Shown: positions 34,938 to 43,944 of the stretch, piece by piece
Layout: each line of letters begins with the position of its first letter
How positions within the stretch are numbered: the stretch's first letter is position 1
Assembly: GCF_003243465.1 (NCBI RefSeq)
Contig: NZ_QFQZ01000022.1
Span: 1 to 62,183 of the forward strand
Direction: 5' to 3'
Source: Caulobacter segnis
GTDB taxonomy: Bacteria; Pseudomonadota; Alphaproteobacteria; Caulobacterales; Caulobacteraceae
DNA: 62,183 nucleotides
Notes under the pieces: generated by a model
What the model was told of the DNA's origin: nothing
Database searches by the model: none
The model's input: only the letters and a program-made list of their open reading frames with translations
Translations under genes and position numbers: made by a program

Positions 34938-36150
34938 GAGCACCCCGACATCGAACATCGCCGCCGCGCCGGAACCCGCTGCGGTCCCGCCGCCCCCTCC
35001 CCCGCCCCGTCGACGGCTTGGCTGGGCGCGCGGCCTGCTCGCGCCGGTGCTAGGCCCGCTGGCGAGCTACGCCCGCCGCTATCTGCAGGCCAGCGTCGAG
35101 CACGAGCTACGCCAAACACAGGGGCGCCTGCAGACGGTGTCTTCGGACCTGGCCGCACTGTCCTCGGACCTCGCCATGGTGTCGGCGGACCTGCACGCCA
35201 TGGGCCGGCGTCTGGAACTGAGCCTCGAGCAGAACGCGCAGCTGGCGGCGGCCCTGACCCGGCTTGAAACCCGCGCCGGCCGCAGCGGCGAGGCGATCGA
35301 AGCCCTCCCCGCCCTGTTGGGCCCGCGTCTCGACGAGCTCGAGATCAAGCTTCGGCCTCTGATCCATTACGACGAGGAGTCGGTGGCCGTCCGCATGCGC
35401 GAGGGCTACGTGCTGGCGCCGCGCGCCCTGCCGACCTTCGTGACCATGCTGGCCAACGCCACCAGCAAGGGCCTTGAGCCGGGCACCAGCGATGTTCTGC
35501 GCCGCCTGGTGCGTCCCGGCATGGCGGTGGCCGATGTCGGCGCCAATATCGGCCTGCTGACCCTGGTGATGGCCCACGCGGTCGGCCCCGGGGGCAAGGT
35601 CATCGCCTTCGAGCCGGAGGCCACGCCCCGCTCCAACCTCGAAAAAATGAAGCATCTCAATGGCCTGAGCTGGGTCGAGGTGCGCGACCAGGCCGTTGGC
35701 CGCGAGGCCGGACGCCTGACCTTCCACGTCAGCGAGGTGATCGGCCACAGCTCGCTGTACGCCCTGCCCGACGCCGAGGCCGCGCGCACGGTCGAGGTCG
35801 AAGTCGTTCGGCTGGACGACGTCGCGCCGGCCAAGCGCCTGGACATCGTCAAGATCGACGTCGAGGGCGCGGAGCTGGACGTTCTGGCAGGCATGAAGGG
35901 CGTGATCGCCAAGAGTCCCGACCTGGCCATCATCGCCGAGTTCGGTCCCGAGCACCTGGCGCGCGTCGGCCAGACGCCCGCCCAGTGGTTCAAGGCCTTT
36001 GCCGACGCCGGCTTCAAGCCCTACCTGATCGACGAAGCCACCAGCGCCTGCGCCCCGACCGACGCCAAGGCCGCGGCCAAGCTCGTCTCGGCCAACATCG
36101 CCTTCGTCCGGCCCGGCGGCGACGCCGAGCGCCGCCTGCTGCAGCGCTAG
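34936..36150 (+). CDS. FkbM-family methyltransferase
   Basis: A 404-aa protein. A Pro-rich N-terminus (VPPPPPPPRRR) and a coiled-coil region (residues ~50-125, repeated LSSDLA/VSADLH) precede a class I methyltransferase domain of the FkbM type: VADVGANIGLLTLVMAHAVG (SAM motif I), AFEPEATPRSNLEKM, and DIVKIDVEGAELDVLAGM, the FkbM hallmark. FkbM enzymes methylate hydroxyls of sugars or polyketides, and in this setting a terminal or branch sugar of a surface glycan is likely. It is followed nine bases later by a glycosyltransferase gene. ATG 34936 is the start of the Pro-rich region; no strong ribosome-binding site is visible. Confidence 0.9.
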   Translation: MSTPTSNIAAAPEPAAVPPPPPPPRRRLGWARGLLAPVLGPLASYARRYLQASVEHELRQTQGRLQTVSSDLAALSSDLAMVSADLHAMGRRLELSLEQNAQLAAALTRLETRAGRSGEAIEALPALLGPRLDELEIKLRPLIHYDEESVAVRMREGYVLAPRALPTFVTMLANATSKGLEPGTSDVLRRLVRPGMAVADVGANIGLLTLVMAHAVGPGGKVIAFEPEATPRSNLEKMKHLNGLSWVEVRDQAVGREAGRLTFHVSEVIGHSSLYALPDAEAARTVEVEVVRLDDVAPAKRLDIVKIDVEGAELDVLAGMKGVIAKSPDLAIIAEFGPEHLARVGQTPAQWFKAFADAGFKPYLIDEATSACAPTDAKAAAKLVSANIAFVRPGGDAERRLLQR

Positions 36151-36159
36151 AACGGAACG

Positions 36160-37464
36160 ATGAAGATCTGCTGGGTCACCCCCTTCGTGCTGCGCTCGTC
36201 GATCGGGCGGGTCAGCGCGGCGGTCACCGCCGCCCTCGCCGCCCGCGGGCATCAGGTCGAGATCCTGCGTTGCGAGGATCGCGACGACCCGGCCGAGCCG
36301 CTGCACCCGACCGCCCTGCCCGTCCGCCACTGGCGCGAGGTAGACCTCGCCAGCCTGCGGACGACCTACGACGTCGTGATCGTCAATATCGGCGACAATT
36401 ATCCCTTCCACGCCGGCGCCCTGGCGATCCTCGACGTCGCGCCGTGCCTGGGGATCTTCCACGACTTCTATATCTACAACCTGTTCTCGGGCTGGCTGCA
36501 CCACAATGGGCTCGACTATCGCCGGCACGACGCCGAGATCGTGGCGACCTATGGGGCTGCGGCGGAGCCGCACGCGGTCGCCGTCCGCTCGGGCCAGATG
36601 CTGGACATGGGCGAGATCGCCGCCAAGCTGCCGATGACCGAGTGGCTGGCGCGCCGCTGCGAGGCCGCCCTGGCCCACGCGCGGTTCTATGCGCCCCGCC
36701 TGGAGGCAGCCTGCCCCGGCCCCGTGGCCGTCACGCCGCTGTGCTGTCCCGATCGCGAGACCCCGCCCGGCCCGCCAGGCGACAAGGACCGCCTGACGAT
36801 CACCACCGTCGGCGTCATGAACCCGAACAAGCGCGTCGCCGACGTGATCCGCGCGATCGGCGGCTCGGAGACGCTGAAGGCCTGCGCCTACCGTCTGGTG
36901 GGCCCGATCTCGGACGACGAGCGCGCCAGGCTGGAAGCGGTGGCCGCGGAGGTCGGCTTCGCCAACCTCGTGATCGACGGCGCCGTCGACGACCAGACCC
37001 TGGACCAGCGCCTCGCCGAGGCCGACATCGTCTGCGCCCTGCGCAAGCCGGTGCTGGAAGGCGCGTCCGGCTCGGCCTGCGAAGGCATGCTCAGCGGACG
37101 CCCGACGGTCGTCGCCGACGCCGGCTTCTATGGCGAACTCCCGGGCGACCTGGTCTTCAAGGTCGATGGCGAGATCCGCGTCGACGAGCTCCGGGCGGTC
37201 CTCGAGCGCCTCGTCGGCGACGCCTCGCTGCGCCGAACGACGGGCGCGGCCGCCCGCGCCTGGGCGCTGGAGACGCTGAACGCCGAACGCTACGCGGAGG
37301 CGGTGGAAAACCTGGCCCTCGCGCAGTTGACCAGCCGACCGATGCTGGCGATCGGCGAACGGATCGGCCACCAGCTGCGCGGCTTTGGCCTGTCGGACAG
37401 CGACCCTGCGGCCGGGCGCATCGGCGCGACGCTTCAGAAGCTGTTCGCGCCGATCGAGGCCTGA
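36160..37464 (+). CDS. Glycosyltransferase, GT4-like
   Basis: A 434-aa GT-B glycosyltransferase: MKICWVTPFVLRSSIGRVSAA at the N-terminus, VIVNIGDNYPFHAG, GIFHDFYIYNLFSGWLH, and a donor domain beginning LTITTVGVMNPNKRVADVIRA and carrying EGASGSACEGMLSGRPTVVADAGF in place of the standard E-x7-E. It is nine bases after the FkbM gene, so the two are probably co-transcribed and act on the same surface polysaccharide. It converges with the halogenase gene, with three bases between stop codons. Confidence 0.9.
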   Translation: MKICWVTPFVLRSSIGRVSAAVTAALAARGHQVEILRCEDRDDPAEPLHPTALPVRHWREVDLASLRTTYDVVIVNIGDNYPFHAGALAILDVAPCLGIFHDFYIYNLFSGWLHHNGLDYRRHDAEIVATYGAAAEPHAVAVRSGQMLDMGEIAAKLPMTEWLARRCEAALAHARFYAPRLEAACPGPVAVTPLCCPDRETPPGPPGDKDRLTITTVGVMNPNKRVADVIRAIGGSETLKACAYRLVGPISDDERARLEAVAAEVGFANLVIDGAVDDQTLDQRLAEADIVCALRKPVLEGASGSACEGMLSGRPTVVADAGFYGELPGDLVFKVDGEIRVDELRAVLERLVGDASLRRTTGAAARAWALETLNAERYAEAVENLALAQLTSRPMLAIGERIGHQLRGFGLSDSDPAAGRIGATLQKLFAPIEA

Positions 37465-37467
37465 CGC

Positions 37468-38967
37468 TCAGGCGCTCTTGCTGACCGGCGGCGCGCAGTA
37501 GGCGTCCAGGAAGGCCTGATGCTGCGGGAGGCGGCTGACCGTCCCGGCGATGTTGCGCTTCAGATCGTCCAGGGCCTGCTTCAGCTGCTGCGGCGGCATC
37601 AGGCGGCCCATGGCGTGGAAGCTCTGGGGCTGGACGCGTTGGCCCAGCAGGACCTGCAGCCAGGAGTCGACCTGGAACAGCTCGCCCGGCGCCTGGTAGA
37701 CCTGGGCGCTTTCCCGGAACAGCGCGATGCGCTGGGCCAGGCTGTCGGGAATATCCATCTCACGCACGCGATCCCAGAACGGGCTATCGGTCCGCTCGGT
37801 CGCCTTGTAGTGCAGGATGATGAAGTCGCGGATCTTCTCCAGCTCGTCGTCGGCGAGGCGATTGTAGCGGTCGATCACGGCCTGGCTGATCCCGCCGAAC
37901 GGGAAGAGCTGCATCAACCGGGTCATGCCGATCATGATCAGGTGGATCGAGGTCGATTCCAGGGGCTCGACGAAGCCGCTGGAGAGCCCCAGGGCCACCA
38001 CGTTCTTGTCCCAGGTCTTGCGGCGGCGGCCGGTGCGATAGCGGATCAGCCGCGGCGGGATCAGGGTCTCGCCGTCGATCTCGCTCTGCAACAGGGCCAG
38101 CGCCTCGTCGTCGGACATGAATTCGTTGCAGTAGACGAGGCCGTTGCCGACCCGATGCTGCAGCGGGATCTTCCAGCGCCAGCCGGCCCGGTGGGCGATG
38201 GCCCGCGTGTAAGGCTTGGCCGGCTCGGTCGAGCGGGTCTGGACGGCCAGGGCGCTATTCGTCGGCAGCCAGTGATTCCAGTCCTCGTAGCCGGCCTTCA
38301 GGGTCTGCTCGATCAGCAGGCCGCGGAAGCCGGTGCAGTCGATGAAGAGATCGCCCTCGACCGCCTCGCCCGACTCCATGACCAGGGCCTCGACCGAACC
38401 GTCGGTGGCGCTCTGGCGGACGCTGGCGATCTTGCCCTCGACGCGCTTGACGCCATCGGCCTCGGCTATGCGGCGCAGGAACTGTCCGTAGAGGCCCGCG
38501 TCCAGGTGGTAGGCGTAGTTCAGCGGACCGTTCTCGCCCGTGTAGAACCGCTCGCCCTCCGCCGCCTTCAGCTCCAGGCAATAGTCGCCGAGATCGCCGC
38601 CGAAGCCCTGGGCCTTGGCCTGCATCCAGAAGTGATGAAAGCCGCCCATCCAGGTCGATTTGCCCACAACGCCGAACGAGTGGATGTAGCGGTCGCCGAT
38701 CTCGCCCCAGTTCTCGAACGAGATACCCAGCTTGAACGTCGACTGGGTGGCCCGCATGAACTCGGCCTCGTCGATGCCGAGCAGGGCGTTGAAGGTGCGC
38801 GCCGTGGGGATGGTCGACTCCCCCACCCCCACCGTGCCGATGTCCTCGGACTCGACGAGCGTGATGTCGAGCAGCGGGCCCAGCTGGCGCGCCAGCGCCG
38901 CGGCGGCGGTCCAGCCGGCCGTGCCGCCGCCCGCGATCACCACCTTGCGGATCATCTGCTGGGTCAT
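37468..38967 (-). CDS. Flavin-dependent tryptophan-halogenase family protein
   Basis: A 499-aa enzyme with the FAD-binding GGGTAGW (residues 13-19), the halogenase motif WRWKIP (263-268), and catalytic residues aligned by context: Lys79 in STFKLGISF, which carries hypohalous acid in PrnA, and Glu337 in EPLESTSIHL. The GVGESTIPT block near residue 48 is also diagnostic. All key residues are present, so halogenation is plausible, yet no secondary-metabolite genes are nearby. It follows SapC and cupin genes downstream of a TonB receptor, an association found in Caulobacter, Brevundimonas and Xanthomonas relatives; a relative there (BrvH) brominates indole in vitro. ATG 38967 has AGGGAG eight bases upstream. 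Confidence 0.93.
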   Translation of the reverse strand: MTQQMIRKVVIAGGGTAGWTAAAALARQLGPLLDITLVESEDIGTVGVGESTIPTARTFNALLGIDEAEFMRATQSTFKLGISFENWGEIGDRYIHSFGVVGKSTWMGGFHHFWMQAKAQGFGGDLGDYCLELKAAEGERFYTGENGPLNYAYHLDAGLYGQFLRRIAEADGVKRVEGKIASVRQSATDGSVEALVMESGEAVEGDLFIDCTGFRGLLIEQTLKAGYEDWNHWLPTNSALAVQTRSTEPAKPYTRAIAHRAGWRWKIPLQHRVGNGLVYCNEFMSDDEALALLQSEIDGETLIPPRLIRYRTGRRRKTWDKNVVALGLSSGFVEPLESTSIHLIMIGMTRLMQLFPFGGISQAVIDRYNRLADDELEKIRDFIILHYKATERTDSPFWDRVREMDIPDSLAQRIALFRESAQVYQAPGELFQVDSWLQVLLGQRVQPQSFHAMGRLMPPQQLKQALDDLKRNIAGTVSRLPQHQAFLDAYCAPPVSKSA

Positions 38968-38986
38968 GGCGTCGCTCCCTCTGATC

Positions 38987-40021
38987 TTATCGGTTCAATC
39001 GATCGAGCAGCTGCGCGCGCAGCCGTCGAGCGGTGATGGGGTCCATGGGTCCCAGGGGGCCGCGCGCGCCTTCCGGCAGGTGCGCGGCGGCTCGTTCGGC
39101 GGGGCCGAAGACGTAGTAGTCGAACATCGCCTTCCAGGCCTGTTTCTCGAAGTCCGGGCGATCCCTTAGGCTGAGCAGGCCGTGCAACAGGGTATTCATC
39201 GGCGTGTCCGCGTGGACCGGCGCGACGTTCCACCAGTAGTTCATCAGGACGTTGAACGGCTCCAACGCCTCGACCTGGTGCCACCAGAGCGCCGGGTAGA
39301 CGAGCACGTCGCCCGGCTCCATCTCGGCCACCTGAGCCGTCGCCAGCGCGTCCCGAAAGCCGGGATGCGCCTCGAAGTCGGGGTTCTCGAAGTCGACCAT
39401 GCTGACCACCTGGCCGCCGGGCGTCGGCTCCAGCGGGCCGGGATAGAGGTTGGCCACCTGGTCTGGCGGGAACAGGGTGAAGCGCCGCCGGCCCACCGCG
39501 CAGACGGCGATATTGTTCGACATGTCCCAGTGGGCGGCGGCCGTCGTGCGGTTGCCGATCCAGACGCCCGCCATCGGCGGCTGCTCGCCATAGAGCTCGG
39601 GGCCCAGCCCCAGGTCGTTCTCGGCCTTGAGGCCGGGAAAGTAGGCGTCGAGATCGGCCGAGCCGACATAGACGGCCGGGGCGTCGTTATGGTCCTCGAC
39701 CGCTTCGAGACGCTGCAGGAAGGTCTCCAGCGGCGCGCGCTCGGCCCTGAAGTTCACCGCCGTGCAGGTCTGGTCATAGAAGAACCGGCCGCGGATCTCG
39801 GGCGCCGCCGAATAGCCGACGACCCGCCCCCCCTGGTCATGGCCGCGGATATAGTCGCGGGCGGCCTGGCTCGATTCCAGCCCCTTCTGGACCAGCGGCC
39901 AGTCGCGGACCAAGCCCTTGAACAGCATCGGGGTCTGGCCGGCCAGGATGGCGTCGAACGGAATGTCCGCCGGCTGGGCGGCCTTGGCCTCGACCGTGCG
40001 GCGCGCCGTCAGGGCGCTCAT
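38987..40021 (-). CDS. Cupin-8 / JmjC-like Fe(II) oxygenase domain protein
   Basis: A 344-aa protein of the cupin-like (JmjC, FIH-type) family. It shows PMLFKGLVRDWPLVQKG near the start, GNRTTAAAHWDMSNNIAV with the iron ligands His164-x-Asp166, RRRFTLFPPDQ, and DVLVYPALWWHQVEAL with His248 as the third ligand. Such proteins hydroxylate side chains of proteins or small molecules using 2-oxoglutarate. Its ATG overlaps the sapC stop (ATGA), and the halogenase gene starts 19 bases after its stop, so the three are one transcription unit. Confidence 0.9.
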   Translation of the reverse strand: MSALTARRTVEAKAAQPADIPFDAILAGQTPMLFKGLVRDWPLVQKGLESSQAARDYIRGHDQGGRVVGYSAAPEIRGRFFYDQTCTAVNFRAERAPLETFLQRLEAVEDHNDAPAVYVGSADLDAYFPGLKAENDLGLGPELYGEQPPMAGVWIGNRTTAAAHWDMSNNIAVCAVGRRRFTLFPPDQVANLYPGPLEPTPGGQVVSMVDFENPDFEAHPGFRDALATAQVAEMEPGDVLVYPALWWHQVEALEPFNVLMNYWWNVAPVHADTPMNTLLHGLLSLRDRPDFEKQAWKAMFDYYVFGPAERAAAHLPEGARGPLGPMDPITARRLRAQLLDRLNR

Positions 40022-40740
40022 GCCAGCCTGGCCTGACGACGCGTCTTGCGCGCGATCAGGTCCTCGATATTGCCCATCGAGGCGATGATCCAATGGGCGG
40101 CGCGCAGCAGCCCTGACTGGTGCAGCTTCTCGAGGTTCTCGCCCGTGACCGCCGCCAGACGATCGGGGGAGATGGTGTAGACGTCCGGCAGGTCGTAGCT
40201 GGTCCCGTCGTCCAGCTTGATCTCGACGTCGATCGGCTCGATCAGGCCCAGCTCCTCGTAGAAGGCGAACATCGGCCCGCTGATCTCCAGGCCGTCATGG
40301 ATCTGGCCGAGGGTGCGGCTCACGCCCTGGAGGAAGGGTGAGTTGCCGCCCGCCGGCAGGAACAGGGGTTCGCCCGCGTCATGACTGACGCGCGGATGAT
40401 CGAGATCGACATGGATCATGGGACGAGGCTCGCCGCCTAGGGCGTCGCGCTGCAAGGCGATCGAGAATGGTCCCCGCCGCTGCACCGCCGGCACATAGCG
40501 GGCGTTCCAGCCCGTCTCGTCGAGGAAAAGGTTCTCGTCGCGATCCAGGCCCAGCAGGACCACGGCCTGGTAGGCGCCCGCATCGTCCTTGCGGATCAGG
40601 ATCGGATATTCGCGCTGGGCCGCCTCGAACTCGGTGGGCAGGATCAGGGCCTGGTTGATCGCGTCGCCGAAGGCCGCGCCATAGCCGGCGATCACCCGCA
40701 GGTCGGCGTGATCCACATTGTTCAGAAGCACTCGGTTCAT
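40018..40740 (-). CDS. SapC family protein
   Basis: A 240-aa protein matching the SapC family: MNRVLLNNVDHADLRV, INQALILPTEFEAAQREYPI, ENLFLDETGWNARYVPA, RRGPFSIAL and a C-terminal LLRAAHWIIASMGNIEDLIARK. No signal peptide is seen. The name comes from S-layer-linked proteins of Campylobacter, but in Caulobacter and Xanthomonas relatives SapC genes accompany TonB receptors and their job is unknown. It is 102 bases downstream of the receptor gene, with a hairpin between, and is coupled to the cupin gene. ATG 40740 is preferred over an upstream in-frame TTG at 40776. Confidence 0.88.
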   Translation of the reverse strand: MNRVLLNNVDHADLRVIAGYGAAFGDAINQALILPTEFEAAQREYPILIRKDDAGAYQAVVLLGLDRDENLFLDETGWNARYVPAVQRRGPFSIALQRDALGGEPRPMIHVDLDHPRVSHDAGEPLFLPAGGNSPFLQGVSRTLGQIHDGLEISGPMFAFYEELGLIEPIDVEIKLDDGTSYDLPDVYTISPDRLAAVTGENLEKLHQSGLLRAAHWIIASMGNIEDLIARKTRRQARLA

Positions 40741-40783
40741 CAGGCCCGCACTCACGCTGTCATACGCGTACTTCAAAGGAAGA

Positions 40784-40813
40784 GAGGGGCCGCCGCAAGC
40801 GCGGCGGCCCCTC
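40784..40813 (-). terminator. Hairpin between the TonB receptor and sapC
   Basis: GAGGGGCCGCCGC / GCGGCGGCCCCTC form a perfect 13-bp stem with a 4-base loop; on the minus strand TCTTCCTTT follows. It probably reduces transcription into sapC-cupin-halogenase relative to the abundant receptor. Confidence 0.75.
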
Positions 40814-40842
40814 CCCAGGCTGCTTCTAAGAGACTTCCGATC

Positions 40843-43800
40843 CTAGAAGCGGTAGCGCGCGCCGAGCAGGAAGCGGCGGTCGATTTCCTGGCCGAACCAC
40901 AGCTCGTTTTCGTCGCGAGCGTAGGTGCGCAGGTGCTCCTTGGTCAGGTTGATGCCTTCCAGGGAGATCGCCAGCTTCGGCGTCACGTCATAGCTGACGC
41001 TGAAGTCCAGCTGGCCGAACGGCGCGACGTTGACCGGGTTGCGCGAACCGCCACGGTTGGTGCCGGCGAGGAACTTGTCACGCCAGTTGTAGACCAGGCG
41101 GGCGGAGATCCCGTTCTTGTCGTAGATCAGCGTGGCGCTGGCCGTGTCCGACAGACCCAGCAGAGCGAACTGGTCTTGCGACGGGTTCGCGCCGTTGTCG
41201 AAGCCGACATCGCCGCGCACCAGCGTGTAGGCGCCGGAGACGCCGAAGCCGGTGTCGCCGAAGAAGTGCTGGCCCGCGATTTCGAAGCCGTGGATCTTGC
41301 CGGTCTTGTTGTTGATCGGCTCGGAGATCTGGAAGTTGAACAGCGGGTCGCTGCTGTTGGCCGTGATGTCGACGGCCGCCAGGATCTGGTCGACGAACGC
41401 CTGGTTCAGGTCGCCGCCGGCGATGCGGTTGGCCTGGAACTGCGACGTCGCCGCCGAGACCGAGCCGGTCGTCTGGATCAGGGCCGTCATCGTGAACAGG
41501 TTCACGTCGGTCTGGTTGGCGCCGATGGCGGTCAGAGCGTCCTTGGCCTGGCCAGAACGGGATCCCGCGGCGCCCGAGCTCGGGTCACGCAGACCGAACA
41601 GGTTGCCGGTGCGGGTGCCCGTACCCACGAAGTTGTTCACCCGCTTCTCGAAGAAGCCGACCGAGATGTAGCTGCTGGGCTTGTAGTACCACTCCAGCGA
41701 CACATCGAAGTTGTCGGAGATCAGCGGTTCCAGGTCCGGGTTGCCCGACGAGCCGAGCGGGATGGCCCCGTTGGCGATCGGACGGTTCGGCGCGCCAGCG
41801 GACTGGGCGGCGAACAGGTTGCCGTATTCCGGACGAGCGACCGTGCGGCTGAACGAGAAGCGACCGGTCAGATTCTCCTTCAGGTCGACGCGGAAGTCCA
41901 TCGAGGGCAGCAGGTTGTTGTATTTGCCCTTGCCCGAGATCGGCTGGTAGGTGCTCGACGTCTGGACGGTGAAGTCGTTGTCGGCGGTCCAGACGATGGC
42001 GCTGGGCGTACGAACCAGCGAGGTCGAGGTGACGTCGGTCCGCTCATAGCGGATGCCCGTGACCAGCTCGGTCGGAAGGCCAGCCAGTTCCGCCTTCCAG
42101 GTCAGCTGACCATAGACGGACGAGATGTCTTCCTTGACGCGGTTGTTGTCCTGACCCGTCACGCCGATGGCGTTGCCCTTGGCCACATAGGCCTTGGACA
42201 GGGCGTTGTAGAGGTCGATCGCGTTGGCGCGGAACGACACCAGGCCAGCGCCCGTCTGGTTCAGGTCGAACGAGTTGAACTGGCAGGCCAGGCAGAACTG
42301 TTTCACCAGGTTGCCGGCGTATTGCTGGACGTCGCGCGGCGAGGAGATACCCCAGCTGCCCAGGTCTTGCTGGGTGTTGAGGCTGGTCTGGATCATGGTC
42401 GAGGTGCGGTAGTCGGCCCCGAAGTCGAAGCGGCTGCCGTTGTCGTCCAGGTCCCAGTGACCGTCGAGACGGACTTCCTTGACCTTCTGCTGCTGGCGCT
42501 GGGCCGACGAGCGGGCCACCTGGCTGCCCAGGTCGCCGGCGTCAAGAACGCCGTTGCCGTTGCCGCGCGGCCCCGCATCGTTGATGCTGATCGTCTGCAC
42601 CGGCACGGTGCCGCTGTAGTCGACGCTGTGGGCCGAGACGACCGGCGCGCCGATCGAGACCGAGGTCATGCTGGTGCCGTTCGGGGCGTCCGGACGGCTG
42701 TCAGCCTTCGAGACGTGGCCGTCCAGGGTCAGGCTGAAGCGGTCGTTGACCTTCCAGTCGCCGTTGAAGCCGACCGACTTCAGCGTGTCCTTGGTGGCGC
42801 GGTACTGCTGTTCGAAGCCCATGTCCTTGGTGCCCGTGAGGGTTTCGGACAGGAGGACGGCGGTGGCGACGGTCGGGTTCTTGTCGAACGTCACCTTGTC
42901 GAACGGGCGGTTGAACCAGTTGGTGCTGTCGTTGCGGCGCTCGAACTGCTTGTTCTGGGCGTAGAGGCCGTCGACCGTGAGCGTCACGTTCTCGACCGGA
43001 CGGTACTGGACCGAGGCCTGGCCGTTGATCCGCTCACGCTCGCCTTGCGAGAAGTGATAGCGGCTGTCGTTGGGGATCGCGACCAGGGTCGAGCCGGAGG
43101 CCGGCGCATTGGTGATCTGGGTCGCGCCGCCGTTGCGGACGAAGCCGTTGGCCGGGTTGATGAAGTCCGAATAGGTGCGGATGTTCCAGTCGTTCGAGGT
43201 GACGCTGCGGCTGGTGAAGTCGCGCTTCTGATAGCTGCCGAACGCCGAGACGCCGAACTTCTCGCTGTCATCGGCCCAGTTGAGCAGGCCCGAGACTTCC
43301 GGCGTGAACTTGTGGCCGAAGTCGTCGACCTTCTTGTCCATGCTGGTGTCGTAGACGCCCTTGACGCCGATGCTGCCCGTCAGGCCCGGCTTGCCTTCCA
43401 GCGGACGGCGGGTCTTGACGTTGATCGCGGCGCCGATGCCGCCCGAGGGGATCGCCGCGCGGCCGGTCTTGTAGACCTCCAGCGTGGTCACGCCTTCCGA
43501 GGCGAGGTTGGAGAAGTCGAACGAGCGGCTGGTGCCGGACGCGAAGTCGGCCGATTGGTCGCCGCCGACCGTGGCGACCTTGGCGGTCGGCATCGAGCGG
43601 CCGTTCAGGGTCACCAGGTTGAAGCTGGGACCAAAGCCGCGGACGGTGACCTGCGAGCCTTCGCCGTTCGTGCGGTCGATGGACACGCCGGTGATCCGCT
43701 GCAGCGATTCAGCCAGGTTGGTGTCCGGGAACTTGCCCATGTCTTCGGCCGAGATGGCGTCGACAACACCGCTGTTGTTGCGCTTGATCGCGATCGAGCG

Positions 43801-43944
43801 CTCGAGCGAGGCGCGGATGCCGGTGACGACAATTTCATCGACGGTGGTGTTTGGAGCCTGCTGAGCCAGAACCGGGCTGGCGAACATGGCCGCCGTGATG
43901 GCGACGCAAGAGGCAGACGTATTCAAGCGACGGTGTCGCTTCAT
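40843..43944 (-). CDS. TonB-dependent receptor, TIGR01782 type (glycan uptake), copy 1
   Basis: A 1033-aa outer-membrane receptor. The signal peptide ends VLAQQ, a TonB box DEIVVTGIRASLERS follows, and the plug has DAISAEDMGKFPDTNLAESLQRITGV, with VTVRGFG and TLNGR, the hallmarks of the Xanthomonas/Caulobacter TIGR01782 group. The C-terminus is GARYRF, ending in the Phe needed for barrel assembly. These large receptors typically import oligosaccharides. Its place between a GH2 beta-galactosidase and the SapC/cupin/halogenase genes suggests galacto-oligosaccharides (inference). A strong AGGGGGAATGCT precedes the ATG. Confidence 0.94.
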   Translation of the reverse strand: MKRHRRLNTSASCVAITAAMFASPVLAQQAPNTTVDEIVVTGIRASLERSIAIKRNNSGVVDAISAEDMGKFPDTNLAESLQRITGVSIDRTNGEGSQVTVRGFGPSFNLVTLNGRSMPTAKVATVGGDQSADFASGTSRSFDFSNLASEGVTTLEVYKTGRAAIPSGGIGAAINVKTRRPLEGKPGLTGSIGVKGVYDTSMDKKVDDFGHKFTPEVSGLLNWADDSEKFGVSAFGSYQKRDFTSRSVTSNDWNIRTYSDFINPANGFVRNGGATQITNAPASGSTLVAIPNDSRYHFSQGERERINGQASVQYRPVENVTLTVDGLYAQNKQFERRNDSTNWFNRPFDKVTFDKNPTVATAVLLSETLTGTKDMGFEQQYRATKDTLKSVGFNGDWKVNDRFSLTLDGHVSKADSRPDAPNGTSMTSVSIGAPVVSAHSVDYSGTVPVQTISINDAGPRGNGNGVLDAGDLGSQVARSSAQRQQQKVKEVRLDGHWDLDDNGSRFDFGADYRTSTMIQTSLNTQQDLGSWGISSPRDVQQYAGNLVKQFCLACQFNSFDLNQTGAGLVSFRANAIDLYNALSKAYVAKGNAIGVTGQDNNRVKEDISSVYGQLTWKAELAGLPTELVTGIRYERTDVTSTSLVRTPSAIVWTADNDFTVQTSSTYQPISGKGKYNNLLPSMDFRVDLKENLTGRFSFSRTVARPEYGNLFAAQSAGAPNRPIANGAIPLGSSGNPDLEPLISDNFDVSLEWYYKPSSYISVGFFEKRVNNFVGTGTRTGNLFGLRDPSSGAAGSRSGQAKDALTAIGANQTDVNLFTMTALIQTTGSVSAATSQFQANRIAGGDLNQAFVDQILAAVDITANSSDPLFNFQISEPINNKTGKIHGFEIAGQHFFGDTGFGVSGAYTLVRGDVGFDNGANPSQDQFALLGLSDTASATLIYDKNGISARLVYNWRDKFLAGTNRGGSRNPVNVAPFGQLDFSVSYDVTPKLAISLEGINLTKEHLRTYARDENELWFGQEIDRRFLLGARYRF

